Shown in pieces: positions 33,516 through 44,721 of a DNA stretch of 64,000 nucleotides; the stretch's first letter is position 1; each line of letters opens with the position of its first letter. Source of the stretch: Actinotalea subterranea (GTDB lineage: Bacteria; Actinomycetota; Actinomycetes; Actinomycetales; Cellulomonadaceae); NCBI RefSeq assembly GCF_008364845.1, contig NZ_VTTP01000001.1, positions 457,594-521,593 on the forward strand, read 5' to 3'. A program made the translations under genes and the position numbers. The notes under the pieces were generated by a model. That model ran no database searches. It saw only the letters and a program-made list of their open reading frames with translations, and was not told the origin of the DNA.

Positions 33516-35132
33516 TCAGTGCCCTTCGGTGGTGGACGGTGCTGCAGAGCCGTGGTCGTCGGCCGCGGGCTGCCCACCCGGTGCCTGCTGCGCCCGGGCC
33601 AGCTCGGCGCGGGCCTGGGGGGAGAGCGCGGGGGCGTCGTCGTCCTCGCCGAGCGCGAGCGCCGCGGCCTCGGCGGACGCCGTCCCGGGACGGCGGCGCA
33701 GGACCCAGCGGTCGATCGTGCGCTGGGGCGCCGTGTTGATGCCGAGCGCACCCGGGTGCACGTCGCGACGGATCACTGAGCCGGCACCCGTGTAGGCGCC
33801 GTCCCCGATCGTCACGGGCGCGACCAGCGCGTTGTCGGAGCCGATCCGCACGTGCGAGCCGACCGTCGTGCGGTGCTTCGTCACGCCGTCGTAGTTGACG
33901 AAGATGGTCGCGGCGCCGATGTTCGAGTGCTCGCCGATGGTCGCGTCGCCCACGTAGGACAGGTGCGGGACCTTCGAGTGGGCACCGATCGTCGCGTTCT
34001 TCGTCTCGACGAACGCGCCGATCTTGCCGTCCGCGCCCAGGTCCGTGCCCGGCCGCAGGTAGGAGAACGGTCCGACGACGGCGCCCGCGCCGACGCGTGA
34101 CGACGAGCCGTGGCTGCGCACCACGTGCGCGCCGGCCTCGACCACCACGTCCCGCAGCGTCGTGTCCGGGCCGACGACGGCGCCCGAGGCGACCCGCGTC
34201 GCACCGTGCAGCTGCGTCCCAGGAAGGAGCGTCACGTCCTGCTCGAGCTCGACGTCCACGTCGATCCAGGTCGTCGCCGGGTCGACCACGGTGACGCCCG
34301 AGAGCATCGCGTCCGTCACGATCCGACGGTTGAGCTCGGCCGCGAGGACCGCGAGCTGCGCCCGGTCGTTGACGCCCTCGACGAGCACCGGGTCGTCGAC
34401 CCGCAGGGCGCGCACCGAGCCGCCGTCGGCCCGCGCGATCGCCAGCACGTCGGTCAGGTAGACCTCGCCCTGGGCGTTGTCCCGGCCCAGCCGTCCGAGC
34501 GCACCGCGCAGCACCGCGGCGTCGAACACGTAGACCGAGGAGTTGATCTCGGCGATCTCGCGCTGGGCGTCGTCCGCATCCTTGTGCTCGACGATGCCCA
34601 GGACGGCGCCCGTGCCCTCCTCGCGGACGATGCGCCCGTAGCCCGTCGGGTCGGCCACCTCGGTCGTCAGGACCGTCACCGCGTTGCCGTCGGTCACGTG
34701 GGCCTCGAGGAGCTGCGCGAGCGTCCCGCCGTCGAGGAGCGGGATGTCACCCGCGAGCACCACGACGGGGCCCTCCAGGACCGGGCTGACCGCTCCGTCC
34801 GTCGAGGAGCCCTCGTGCGCCAGGTCGGCGTGCGCCGCTGCGTCCAGCACGCCCAGCGCACACTGGACCGCGCGGCCCGTCCCCGGGATCTCGTCCTGGT
34901 CGGCGATGACCACACCCGGGTCGACCTCGAGGGCGTGGGCCGCGACGCGGTCGCGCTCGTGGCGGACGACGACGGCGATGCGGCGGGGGTCGAGCTCACG
35001 CGCTGCGGCGAGCGCGTGGCCGAGCATCGAGCGCCCGGCGAGGGTGTGCAGCACCTTCGGTGTCGTGGAACGCATCCGCGTCCCCTCACCGGCTGCGAGC
35101 ACGACGACGGCAGCGGGGCGGGCGTTGGTCAC
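33516..35132 (-). CDS. glmU: Bifunctional UDP-GlcNAc pyrophosphorylase / GlcN-1-P acetyltransferase
   Basis: A 538-residue enzyme for the last two steps of UDP-GlcNAc synthesis, which feed peptidoglycan and EPS. The uridyltransferase half has [18 protein letters not shown] (about 12-29) and LAGDIPLLD. The left-handed beta-helix acetyltransferase half has the hexapeptide repeats, [20 protein letters not shown] and [10 protein letters not shown] with the catalytic His. A ~50-residue Ala/Pro/Gln-rich tail is beyond the family norm but common in actinobacteria. I chose GTG 35132, preceded by GGGAG at 4-5 nt. A TAGAGT -10 (35221-35216) gives a leader of about 78 nt. Confidence 0.95.
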   Translation of the reverse strand: MTNARPAAVVVLAAGEGTRMRSTTPKVLHTLAGRSMLGHALAAARELDPRRIAVVVRHERDRVAAHALEVDPGVVIADQDEIPGTGRAVQCALGVLDAAAHADLAHEGSSTDGAVSPVLEGPVVVLAGDIPLLDGGTLAQLLEAHVTDGNAVTVLTTEVADPTGYGRIVREEGTGAVLGIVEHKDADDAQREIAEINSSVYVFDAAVLRGALGRLGRDNAQGEVYLTDVLAIARADGGSVRALRVDDPVLVEGVNDRAQLAVLAAELNRRIVTDAMLSGVTVVDPATTWIDVDVELEQDVTLLPGTQLHGATRVASGAVVGPDTTLRDVVVEAGAHVVRSHGSSSRVGAGAVVGPFSYLRPGTDLGADGKIGAFVETKNATIGAHSKVPHLSYVGDATIGEHSNIGAATIFVNYDGVTKHRTTVGSHVRIGSDNALVAPVTIGDGAYTGAGSVIRRDVHPGALGINTAPQRTIDRWVLRRRPGTASAEAAALALGEDDDAPALSPQARAELARAQQAPGGQPAADDHGSAAPSTTEGH

Positions 35133-35215
35133 TGGACTCCCGAGGGATCTGCTGGACTGCTCCGCCGGTCGCAGGGCGAACGGCGCAGCGCCACGCGATG
35201 GTCTGGCGCCCCGCC

Positions 35216-35221
35216 ACTCTA
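35216..35221 (-). promoter_or_regulatory. Putative glmU-prs -10 box
   Basis: TAGAGT on the minus strand, identical to the rplY -10, between tRNA-Gln and glmU. Confidence 0.4.
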
Positions 35222-35278
35222 CCGTCGCGCGCGGGGCCCGGGTGCGACGGCCGTCGTCGGCGGCCGTCGCACGTGCGG

Positions 35279-35350
35279 CTCCGCCCCCAGGATTCGAACC
35301 TGGACCGCAAGGCTCCAAAGGCCTGCGTGCTGCCGTTACACCAGGGCGGA
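35279..35350 (-). tRNA. tRNA-Gln (anticodon UUG)
   Basis: A 72-nt cloverleaf. The acceptor strands TCCGCCC and GGGCGGA pair perfectly with discriminator G. The D-loop has GTGTAACGGC and the T-arm GGTTCGAATCC. The anticodon loop CTTTGGA puts TTG at positions 34-36, which reads CAA as Gln. The outermost pair of the anticodon stem appears as C-U, a mismatch sometimes tolerated. CCA is not encoded. It sits upstream of glmU on the same strand. Confidence 0.92.
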
Positions 35351-35477
35351 CCGATCACCCGTCGGTCGTCACGGGCCTGCGCGCGGGCCACCGTCGGGGC
35401 GGCCGGGCCGGGCAGACCCGGCGGACGTCGGGCGAGCGATCCCCCAGTCTGCCAGGGCCGCACGGCATGATGGGCGC

Positions 35478-36125
35478 GTGGCCTCCTCGAGCAAGCGACC
35501 CGCCCGCGCGCGGATGACCGGCACGCAGCGTCGCGAGCAGCTCCTGGACGTGTCCCGTCAGCTCTTCGCCGAGAAGGGGTTCGAGGGCACGAGCGTCGAG
35601 GAGATCGCCGCCCGCGCCCAGGTGTCCAAGCCCGTCGTGTACGAGCACTTCGGCGGCAAGGAGGGCATGTACGCGGTCGTCGTCGACCGAGAGATCCAGG
35701 CCCTGACGGGCGCCCTCACCCTGGCCCTCGAGGCCGGCGGCCACCCGCAGGTCCTGCTCGAGCGGACGGCGCTCGCGCTGCTCGACTACATCGAGGAGTC
35801 GACCGACGGGTTCCGGATCCTCGTGCGCGACTCGCCCGTCGCCCAGGCGACGGGGACGTTCTCGAGCCTCATCGGCGACGTCGCCACCCAGGTCGAGCAC
35901 CTCCTCGGGGACCAGTTCACGCGTCGCGGCCTCGACCCGCGCACGGCGCCGATCTACGCCCAGATGCTCGTCGGCATGGTCGCGCTCACCGGTCAGCACT
36001 GGCTCGACTCCCGGAGCCCCAAGAAGGCCGACGTCGCCGCGCACCTGGTCAACCTCGCCTGGAACGGGCTGTCCGGCCTCCAGCGACGACCCGAGCTCCG
36101 CGGCGAGCCCGGGGGAACCGCATGA
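35478..36125 (+). CDS. TetR family transcriptional regulator
   Basis: A 215-residue repressor-type regulator. The N-terminal helix-turn-helix is clear: LLDVSRQLFAEKGFEGTSVE (about 23-42), then EEIAARAQVSKPVVYEHFGG. The C-terminal ligand domain (about 75-205) is not diagnostic of any ligand. GTG 35478 is chosen because a CATGAT hexamer 6 nt upstream would support a leaderless start; ATG 35514 is an alternative that still keeps the whole domain. It overlaps the MarR-family gene by 4 bp (ATGA), so the two are co-expressed. Target genes are unknown. Confidence 0.88.
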   Translation: MASSSKRPARARMTGTQRREQLLDVSRQLFAEKGFEGTSVEEIAARAQVSKPVVYEHFGGKEGMYAVVVDREIQALTGALTLALEAGGHPQVLLERTALALLDYIEESTDGFRILVRDSPVAQATGTFSSLIGDVATQVEHLLGDQFTRRGLDPRTAPIYAQMLVGMVALTGQHWLDSRSPKKADVAAHLVNLAWNGLSGLQRRPELRGEPGGTA

Positions 36126-36610
36126 CGGACGAGGTCGACCGGATCGTCGAGGCATGGGGGCGCGAGCGCCCCGACCTGGACATCGCCCCGCTCGCCGTCC
36201 TCTCCCGGGTGAGCCGGCTCGCCCGGCACCTCGACCTCGCGCGGCGCGCCGCGTTCGACCGGCACGACCTCGAGCTGTGGGAGTTCGACGTCCTCTCGGC
36301 GCTGCGCCGCACCGGCGAGCCCTACCAGCTCTCCCCCGGCGCGCTCGTGACGCAGACGCTCGTCACGAGCGGCACCATGACCAACCGGATCGACCGGCTC
36401 GAGGCCCGGGGCCTGGTGGGCCGGCTCCCGCTGCCCGCGGACCGCAGGGGCGTGCTCGTGCGGCTCACGCCCGACGGCCGACGCCGCGTGGACGCGGCGC
36501 TCGAGGACCTGCTGCACATCGAGCGCCGGCTGCTCTCCGACCTCACGGACGAGGACCAGCGCACCCTCGCGGACCTGCTCCGCACCGTCGTGGCACCCTT
36601 CGACGCCTGA
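36122..36610 (+). CDS. MarR family transcriptional regulator
   Basis: A 162-residue winged-helix regulator. The core (about 52-125) contains LWEFDVLSALRRTGEPYQLS, the recognition-helix segment SGTMTNRIDRLEARGLV (about 82-98) and the wing PLPADRRGVLVRLTPDGRR. Flanking helices for dimerisation are present. The start overlaps the TetR gene stop. It converges with the ABC-F gene with only 9 nt between, so no shared regulation with it is implied. Its ligand is unknown. Confidence 0.88.
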   Translation: MTDEVDRIVEAWGRERPDLDIAPLAVLSRVSRLARHLDLARRAAFDRHDLELWEFDVLSALRRTGEPYQLSPGALVTQTLVTSGTMTNRIDRLEARGLVGRLPLPADRRGVLVRLTPDGRRRVDAALEDLLHIERRLLSDLTDEDQRTLADLLRTVVAPFDA

Positions 36611-36619
36611 GTCGCGCGG

Positions 36620-38568
<1,949 letters not shown>

Positions 38569-38569
<1 letters not shown>

Positions 38570-39543
38570 CAGCCCCTGTCCCCGGACCGTGCGGACGTGC
38601 GCGGGAGCTCGTGCGGGGCGCCCGTGCCGGACGCGGTCGTCAGGCGCGCACCCGCGACCGGCCCCGTGGCGCACAGGACCGAGTCGGCGACGCCTGCGGC
38701 GGTCATCGCCGCGGCGATCGCGAGCGCGTGCTGCCGCGACCGGGCGAGGGCGGCGACCGTCGGGCCGGACCCGCTGACGACGACGCCCAGGGCGCCCGCG
38801 TCCTGCGCCACCGCCAGCGTCTCGGCCAGGTCGGGTGCGAGCTCGAGCGCGGCGTCCTGGAGGTCGTTCACGAGCGCCTCGCCCACGGCGACGGGGTCCC
38901 CGGAGCGCAGCGCCTGCATGAGCTGGACGTCGGCCTCCGGCTCGCCGGTGGTGCCACCCACGATCTCGTCGAACGTCGCGTACACCTCAGGGGTCGAGAG
39001 GCCGGTCGCACGCACGCCGAGCGCCCAGTGGTACTCCCCGCGGCTCATCGCCGGCGTGAGCAGGTCACCGCGGCCACGGCCCACCGCGGTCTGTCCGAGG
39101 AGCGCGAAGGGGACGTCGGAGCCGAGCGTGGCCCCGAGCTCCGCCAGCGCGTCGCGGGACAGGCCCGTGGACCACAGGGTGTCGAGGGCGAGCAGGGTCG
39201 CCGCGGCGTCGGCCGACCCGCCGGCCATGCCGCCCGCGACCGGGACGCCCTTGGTCACGTGCAGGCGCGCGCCGGCCTCGACACCCGTCGCCTCGGCCAG
39301 GAGGTGCGCCGCGCGCAGCACGAGGTTGGTCCCGTCGGTCGGCACGAGGTCCGCCTGCGGACCGCTCACGGTGAGGCTCACCTCCTCCGCGAGCGTCGCC
39401 GTCAGGTCCTCGTACACGGAGACGGCCTGGAAGACGGTCGCGAGCGGGTGGTAGCCGTCCGGCTGACGGCGGCCCACCGTGAGGGCAAGGTTGATCTTGC
39501 CCGGCGCACGGACGTGCACCTCGGGGACCGCGGTCTCGAACAC
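38569..39543 (-). CDS. ispE: 4-diphosphocytidyl-2-C-methyl-D-erythritol kinase
   Basis: A 324-residue GHMP kinase of the MEP isoprenoid pathway, which supplies the polyprenyl carriers used in wall and EPS synthesis. Hallmarks: RAPGKINLALTVG (about 12-24, catalytic Lys), the ATP loop VPVAGGMAGGSADAAATLLA (about 100-119) and VVSGSGPTVAAL near the C-terminus. The start is a GTG at 39543. It follows rsmA with a 56-nt gap and is coupled to the ABC-F gene; the rsmA-ispE order is widespread in actinobacteria. Confidence 0.95.
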
Positions 39544-39599
39544 CCCACCACTCTTTCACGTCCGGGCAGGCGTGCACGTCCACGGCCGCGGGACGGCCC

Positions 39600-40454
39600 T
39601 CAGCCGCGCGGGAGGTGCTCCGCGACCCGCGCGAACGCCGCGATGTCCAGGCGCTCGCCGCGCGTGGTCGGGTCGACACCGGCGGACCGCAGGGCGTCCT
39701 CGGCGGCGGCGGAGGACCCGGCAAGCCCTGCGAGCGCCGAGCGGAGCATCTTGCGGCGCTGGGCGAACGCCGCGTCGACGACCGCGAACACCGCCTCACG
39801 CGAGGCGGTCGTCCCGGGAGGGTCCCGGCGCTCGAGCGCGACGAGCGAGGAGTCGACCCGCGGCACGGGCCAGAACACGGCGCGCCCGATCGAGCCCGCA
39901 CCGCGCGCGGAGGCGTACCAGGCGGCCTTCGCCGAGGGGATGCCGTACGTGCGCGAGCCGGGCGGGGCGACGAGGCGGTCCGCGACCTCGGACTGCACCA
40001 TCACCAGGACCCGCTCGAGCGACGCGAACCGCGCCAGGAACGAGAGCAGCACGGGCACCGCCACGTTGTACGGCAGGTTCGCCACGAGGGCCGTGGGCGG
40101 CGGGCCGGGGAGCTCGGTGATCGCGAGGGCGTCCGCGGGCAGGACGGTCAGGCGCTCCGCACCCGCGGGGTCGCGCTCCGCGACGGTCTCCGGGAGCTGC
40201 CGGGCGAGGACGGGGTCGATCTCGACGGCGACGACGTGCGCGCCCGCCTCGAGGAGCCCGAGCGTGAGCGAGCCGAGCCCTGGACCCACCTCGACGACGT
40301 GCTCACCCGGCCGCACGGCGGCCGTGCGGACGATCTTGCGCACCGTCCCGGAGTCGACGACGAAGTTCTGGCCCCACGTCTTGGTGGGGCGAACCCCGAG
40401 GCGTCCGGCGAGCTCGCGGATCTGCGCGGGCCCGAGCAGGGCGTCGGTGGTCAT
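39600..40454 (-). CDS. rsmA: 16S rRNA (adenine1518/1519-N6) dimethyltransferase
   Basis: A 284-residue SAM-dependent enzyme (KsgA) that dimethylates two adenines in the 3' end of 16S rRNA during 30S assembly. Hallmarks: [11 protein letters not shown] (about 24-34), SAM motif [13 protein letters not shown] (about 53-65), and motif IV NLPYN (about 122-126). Start ATG 40454 has no Shine-Dalgarno; a TAGGCT hexamer (40466-40461) lies 6 nt upstream, which fits a leaderless mRNA. It heads the rsmA-ispE-ABC-F operon. Confidence 0.96.
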   Translation of the reverse strand: MTTDALLGPAQIRELAGRLGVRPTKTWGQNFVVDSGTVRKIVRTAAVRPGEHVVEVGPGLGSLTLGLLEAGAHVVAVEIDPVLARQLPETVAERDPAGAERLTVLPADALAITELPGPPPTALVANLPYNVAVPVLLSFLARFASLERVLVMVQSEVADRLVAPPGSRTYGIPSAKAAWYASARGAGSIGRAVFWPVPRVDSSLVALERRDPPGTTASREAVFAVVDAAFAQRRKMLRSALAGLAGSSAAAEDALRSAGVDPTTRGERLDIAAFARVAEHLPRG

Positions 40455-40460
40455 GGAGCG

Positions 40461-40466
40461 AGCCTA
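40461..40466 (-). promoter_or_regulatory. -10 box of leaderless rsmA
   Basis: TAGGCT on the minus strand, 6 nt before ATG 40454. Confidence 0.5.
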
Positions 40467-40530
40467 GGGTCTGCGCGCGCCCGACCCGCGCCGGGCTGCG
40501 GCCGGGGGGCGGCAGGCGGGGGCCGTCATA

Positions 40531-40580
40531 CCGCGGGGCGGGTGCGGCGACCGGTCACGGCCACCCCACCCGCCCCGCGG
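40531..40580 (-). terminator. Terminator after the rpf gene
   Basis: 14-bp perfect stem CCGCGGGGCGGGTG / CACCCGCCCCGCGG, 23 nt past the rpf stop codon. Confidence 0.75.
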
Positions 40581-40603
40581 CTCACGCCACGTCGCGGACG
40601 ACG

Positions 40604-42004
40604 TCAGAGCAGGCCGAGCTTGGCCGCGCAGGCGGGCCACTGGCCCCAGCCCGAGCGCGCCTGGAGCGCCTGGGCGCGCTGCGTCTGCTCCTCGGCGGAC
40701 GCCTCGGACGGAAGGCCGGCGCCACCGACGGCCTGCCACGTGCCGACCGAGAACTGGTACAGGCCGTGGTACTTCCCGCTCGAGGAGACGGCGGTCGGGT
40801 TGCCCCCGGACTCGCACTTGGCGAGCGCACCCCACACGTCGCCGGTCACGACCGTGCCGCCGGTCGGCGCCGGGGCGGGCCGAGCCTTGGTGCCCTCGCG
40901 GACGACCTCGGTGACGGGTGCTCGCGTGACGAGGTCGCTCAGCTGGACGCTGGACTCGTCGACGCCGTCGACCGTGATCACGCGGTGGACGGTGGTCCGC
41001 TCCCCGGTGGCACCGGCGACCTCCGTGCGACGCTGGCCCTTGTAGAGCGCGTCCGTCTGCTCGACGACCTGCTCGAACGGGATCTCGGTGAGCGTGACGC
41101 GCTCCTCCGCGACGACGCGCTGCACCACGACGGTGACCGCGGGGACGGCGTCGACGGCGGCCTCGGGCTCGGTCGCCGTCGCGTCCGCGTCGGTCACCTC
41201 GGCGGAGCCCACCTCAGTGGCCTCCCCGCTCGCCGACGCAGCCTCCTGGGTCGCCTCGGCGGGTGCCGCGGGCGCCTCGGCGGGCACCGGCGCGGGGGGT
41301 GCGTCGCCCGGAAGGTAGACGTGGACCCGGTCGAGGTCGCCCACCGTCACGCCCTGCTGCTCGAGCAGCTCGGCCACACCCGTGGACCCGTCCTCGATGC
41401 GCTCGGTGCGCCCGTCGACGACGAGGTCCACCGGCCCCCCGTCGTTGAGGTGCACGGCGAGCTCGGGGCGGCCGGTCGCCGCGGACCGGGCCGCAACGAG
41501 CCGCACGTCCTGCGCCCTGGTCTCGAGGGTCTCGAGCGCCTCCTCGGCGCTCAGGGCCGTCGTCCACACCGTGCTCTCCTCGCCGTCGGCGAGGACCGTG
41601 ACCTGGCGCGCGTGGCGCACCACGACGTCACCGCCGTCCGCGAGCGCGTCGTCCTGCGTCGGGGCGACCACGTCCCGCTCGCCCAGCTCGATGCCCTGCT
41701 CGGCGAGAAGGCCGTCGACGCTGCCCGCGAAGGTCGTGACGCGCACGAGCTCCCCGTCGACGTCGAGCGTGACCGACTTGTGGGCCGACGCGACGGCGAT
41801 CGAGCCGCCGGCGAGCACGGCGCACGCGGTGGCGAGGGTGGCGACGAGGAGGACGCGGCGGCGGGGGCGGGGGGCGTCGTCGGCGACGCGGTGCGAGGCT
41901 GCCTCGCGGGCCGGTCCCGGGCCGTCAGGGTGGAGCTCGGTGGTGGTGCGGTGGTCGGCCTGCGAACGGGCCGAGCGGGGGCGGAGCAGGTCCAGGAAGG
42001 TCAC
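40604..42004 (-). CDS. rpf: Resuscitation-promoting factor: DUF348-G5-Rpf cell-wall hydrolase
   Basis: About 466 residues. A cytoplasmic N-terminus precedes one membrane segment or signal anchor (about 50-72, ending ASAHKSVTLDVDG). DUF348 ubiquitin-like repeats follow, with an Ala/Glu/Thr-rich insert (about 240-280), a G5 domain ending LVTRAPVTEVVREGTKA, and a C-terminal Rpf lysozyme-like domain (about 388-466) with VWGALAKCESGGN, which holds the catalytic Glu, and YHGLYQFSVGTWQAVGG. Rpf proteins cleave peptidoglycan and wake dormant cells. The start is uncertain: GTG 42004 has no good ribosome site, and GTG 42145 is an alternative. A TAGGTT -10 (42272-42267) implies a long leader. Confidence 0.9.
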   Translation of the reverse strand: MTFLDLLRPRSARSQADHRTTTELHPDGPGPAREAASHRVADDAPRPRRRVLLVATLATACAVLAGGSIAVASAHKSVTLDVDGELVRVTTFAGSVDGLLAEQGIELGERDVVAPTQDDALADGGDVVVRHARQVTVLADGEESTVWTTALSAEEALETLETRAQDVRLVAARSAATGRPELAVHLNDGGPVDLVVDGRTERIEDGSTGVAELLEQQGVTVGDLDRVHVYLPGDAPPAPVPAEAPAAPAEATQEAASASGEATEVGSAEVTDADATATEPEAAVDAVPAVTVVVQRVVAEERVTLTEIPFEQVVEQTDALYKGQRRTEVAGATGERTTVHRVITVDGVDESSVQLSDLVTRAPVTEVVREGTKARPAPAPTGGTVVTGDVWGALAKCESGGNPTAVSSSGKYHGLYQFSVGTWQAVGGAGLPSEASAEEQTQRAQALQARSGWGQWPACAAKLGLL

Positions 42005-42309
42005 GTGGTTCCAGACGTCGAGCTGTCCGGGCACAGGGGGGCCAGCCGCCGAGCGTGCTCGGCCCGTGAGGGAAGGCTGTCCGGAACCCTGATCCGGCCG
42101 TCGTGTGGACCGGGCCACGTCCGTGGGGCCCAGCCGCCGCCCCACCGGCTGGTCGACGACCCACCGGCTACGGGCAGGGGTCCGGCGCGTGCCCGTCGGT
42201 CACTCGAAGCGAGTGGCCGTCTCTAGCACGTCCGACCCCAGGAGGCCCGGAGCGACATGCGACCGTAACCTATCCGTGACCTTCTGCCAACCCGGCAGGG
42301 TCCGGCGGC
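42005..42309 (-). other. Long 5' leader region of rpf
   Basis: The gap holds a likely -10 (TAGGTT, 42272-42267) and, downstream on the same strand, a perfect CACTCG-CTT-CGAGTG hairpin (about 42,201-42,215). Several further GC-rich inverted repeats follow. Rpf genes of other actinobacteria often have c-di-AMP riboswitches, but the conserved core of that class was not found here. Confidence 0.4.
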
Positions 42310-43602
42310 TCAGTACCAGCCCTTGGACTGGAACGCGCTCCAGGCGCCGCACGGCGTCGTGTACCGACCCGCGATGTAGTTCAGGCCCCAGGTGATCTGG
42401 GTCGCCGGGTTGGTCTGCCAGTCGGCCGCGACCGACGCCATCTTCGAGCCCGGCAGGGCCTGAGGGATGCCGTAGGCGCCGCTCGACCCGTTCGCGGCGT
42501 TGACCCGCCAGCCGCTCTCCTTGGTCCACAGGGCGTCGAGGCACGCGAACTCGTCCTCGTTCCAGCCGCGGGCCAGCGTGAGCTCGAGCCCGATGGCCCG
42601 CGACGTGCCCGGCTCGACGGGCGGGGCCGTCGGGACGGCCGGGGCGACCTTCGTGCCGACGCGGATGACCTCGTCGACCGCGGGCACGAGCACGGACTCG
42701 GCGAGGACGGTGCGGCCGATCTCGACCCCGTCGACCTCGTAGGCGACGAACGTGACGGCGCGGCTGCCCTCGCGGCCCTTGACCGAGACGACCTCGCGCC
42801 CCTGGACGAGCGTCTCGTCGTCCTGGCGGACCGTCGTGAAGGGCTGGGCGGTCGTCTCCGAACGGGTCACGCCCGTCACCCGGGTGATCTTGACGGCGAG
42901 GCCGTCGACCGCAGCCGCGTCGAGGGGGACGGAGACCTGGTCGAACTCGCCGAGCACGACCCCGCTCTCCTGGAGCACCTCGCGCACCGTCGAGCCGGTC
43001 GTCTCGACCGGCGTCGTCGACCCGTCGACCGCCACGTTCACGGTCTTGACGGTCGACATGCGGAGCACGTCGCGGCCGATCGTCGACGAGCGGGAGACGG
43101 ACGCGCGCACACCCTCGCGGAGCCCCAGCTCGGAGAGCATGTCCTCGACCGTCAGGGCCGTCGTCCACACGGTGCTGCGCTCGCCGTCGACCTCGACCAC
43201 GACCTCGCGGCCGTGGCGCACGACGATCTCCCCGTCGTCAGGCACGAGGGCGTCGGGCGCGGGGACGACCAGGTCGCCCTCCGCCACGTCCACGCCCTGC
43301 CCCCCGAGCACGTCACCCACGGTGCGGCCGAAGGCACTCACCGTCGTGACCGATCCGTCGACGTCCAGCGTGACCGTCTTGTGCAGGACGGCGAACGCGC
43401 TCGTGCCCGTGACCACGAGCGCGAGGACGAGGCCCTGGCCGATGAGCCGACCGCGGGCCGACAGGTGGGGTGCGCTCTGCTCGGCACGCAAGGCCGCACG
43501 CTCACGCCGGGTCGTGCCACTCGCCTCGGAGGCGGGCCCCGCGACGGGGGCCGCCTGCTCCGTCGACCGGTTCCACCGGCCGAGAGTCGAGGCGATGCGC
43601 AC
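42310..43602 (-). CDS. DUF348-G5 protein with lytic-transglycosylase-like C-terminus
   Basis: About 430 residues from GTG 43602; a longer start at 43635 cannot be excluded. A membrane segment (about 55-78) is followed by three DUF348 ubiquitin-like repeats (KTVTLDVDGSVTTVSAFG and two later copies), a G5 domain (about 245-315) and a C-terminal ~85-residue domain. In that domain, CLDALWTKESGWRVNAANG has a candidate catalytic Glu, and GAYGIPQALPG and ITWGLNYIAGRY match SLT-type transglycosylases. It is a paralogue of the downstream rpf gene in its N-terminal part only; the catalytic heads differ. It probably acts on peptidoglycan. Confidence 0.88.
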   Translation of the reverse strand: MRIASTLGRWNRSTEQAAPVAGPASEASGTTRRERAALRAEQSAPHLSARGRLIGQGLVLALVVTGTSAFAVLHKTVTLDVDGSVTTVSAFGRTVGDVLGGQGVDVAEGDLVVPAPDALVPDDGEIVVRHGREVVVEVDGERSTVWTTALTVEDMLSELGLREGVRASVSRSSTIGRDVLRMSTVKTVNVAVDGSTTPVETTGSTVREVLQESGVVLGEFDQVSVPLDAAAVDGLAVKITRVTGVTRSETTAQPFTTVRQDDETLVQGREVVSVKGREGSRAVTFVAYEVDGVEIGRTVLAESVLVPAVDEVIRVGTKVAPAVPTAPPVEPGTSRAIGLELTLARGWNEDEFACLDALWTKESGWRVNAANGSSGAYGIPQALPGSKMASVAADWQTNPATQITWGLNYIAGRYTTPCGAWSAFQSKGWY

Positions 43603-43793
43603 GAAGATGTCCGTCCGTCGGGGGCAGGGGCGCACCGGACACGCGGTCCGGTGGTCGTGCAGGGGCGTGCAGGGTCATGCGGGTGGTTCAGCGTTCGACG
43701 GTAACGGAAAGGACGCGGCGACCGGTAGTCGGGCGTCCGGGATTCATCCGTCCCACCGGCCGGCCGGCCGCGTCACGCACGGCCCGCCACGGG

Positions 43794-44720
43794 TCACCAG
43801 GGACCGTAGACCTGCTCCGACGTGCGCCACACGGTGCGGCACACCTCCTCGACCGGGACGTCGAGCTCGGCGGCGACCGCCCGGGCCGTCGCCGCGACGA
43901 GGTAGGGCGCGTTGGGCCGGCCGCGGTAGGGGTGCGGCGTCAGGTAGGGCGCATCCGTCTCGAGCAGCACCTGGGAGAGCGGTACCGCGCGCACGGCCTC
44001 CCGAAGGCCCGTCGAGCCCTTGAACGTCACCGTGCCCGCGAACGAGAGGTACCAGCCGCGTGCGGCGCACTCACGAGCCATCGCGGCGTCTCCCGAGAAG
44101 CAGTGGAACACCGTCCGCTCCGGCGCACCGTCCCGCGCCAGGACGTCCATGACGTCCTGGTGGGCGTCGCGGTCGTGGATCTGCAGCACGAGGCCGAGCT
44201 CCTTGGCGAGCGCGACGTGCGCACGGAACGACTCGCGCTGGACGGCTCGTCCGCGCTCCCCCGCCCGGAAGAAGTCGAGGCCCGTCTCGCCGATGACCCG
44301 CACCCGCTCGTTGCCCGCAGCGATCCGCGCGACGGCCGCGATCGCGTCGTCGAGGCCGACGTCGTGCCGGGGCTCCGGCTGGGGCTCGAGGCCGTCAGGG
44401 GCGACCTCGCGCACGCCCGCGTGGAGCACCGCCTCGTTCGGGTGGATCGCGACGCCGCCGAGCAGGGCGGGGTGCTCGCGCACGGCGCTGTCGGTCCACG
44501 CGGCTGCGGGCAGGTCGCACCCGATCTGCACCATCCGCGTGACGCCGACCCGTGCCGCGCGGGCGAGCTGGTCCTCGACCGACGGCGGTCCGGACCCGTC
44601 ACCGTCGGGCGCACCGAAGCCGCCGGCACCGGGCGCGGGTGCGTCGAGGTGGGTGTGGTTGTCGACGAGCTCGTGCGGGAGGGCCTCCGGGTCCGGCGGC
44701 CAGGACCGGTCCCTGCCCAC
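43794..44720 (-). CDS. tatD: TatD family metal-dependent deoxyribonuclease
   Basis: A 308-residue TIM-barrel hydrolase. Metal ligands sit in DNHTHLD (about 20-26), VIGETGLDFFRAG (Glu and Asp), QIHDRDAH, FHCFSG and LETDAPYLTP. TatD enzymes are 3'-5' DNases linked to DNA repair. The GTG start (44720) lies one base past the metG stop, so the genes form an operon (metG-tatD), as in many bacteria. Upstream genes of the rpf type often follow tatD in actinobacteria, as seen here. Confidence 0.94.
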   Translation of the reverse strand: MGRDRSWPPDPEALPHELVDNHTHLDAPAPGAGGFGAPDGDGSGPPSVEDQLARAARVGVTRMVQIGCDLPAAAWTDSAVREHPALLGGVAIHPNEAVLHAGVREVAPDGLEPQPEPRHDVGLDDAIAAVARIAAGNERVRVIGETGLDFFRAGERGRAVQRESFRAHVALAKELGLVLQIHDRDAHQDVMDVLARDGAPERTVFHCFSGDAAMARECAARGWYLSFAGTVTFKGSTGLREAVRAVPLSQVLLETDAPYLTPHPYRGRPNAPYLVAATARAVAAELDVPVEEVCRTVWRTSEQVYGPW

Positions 44721-44721
44721 G

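Noticed and set aside
42005-42309. Possible c-di-AMP (ydaO) riboswitch upstream of rpf
   Set aside because: The conserved ydaO core sequences were not found in this leader; only GC-rich hairpins are visible.
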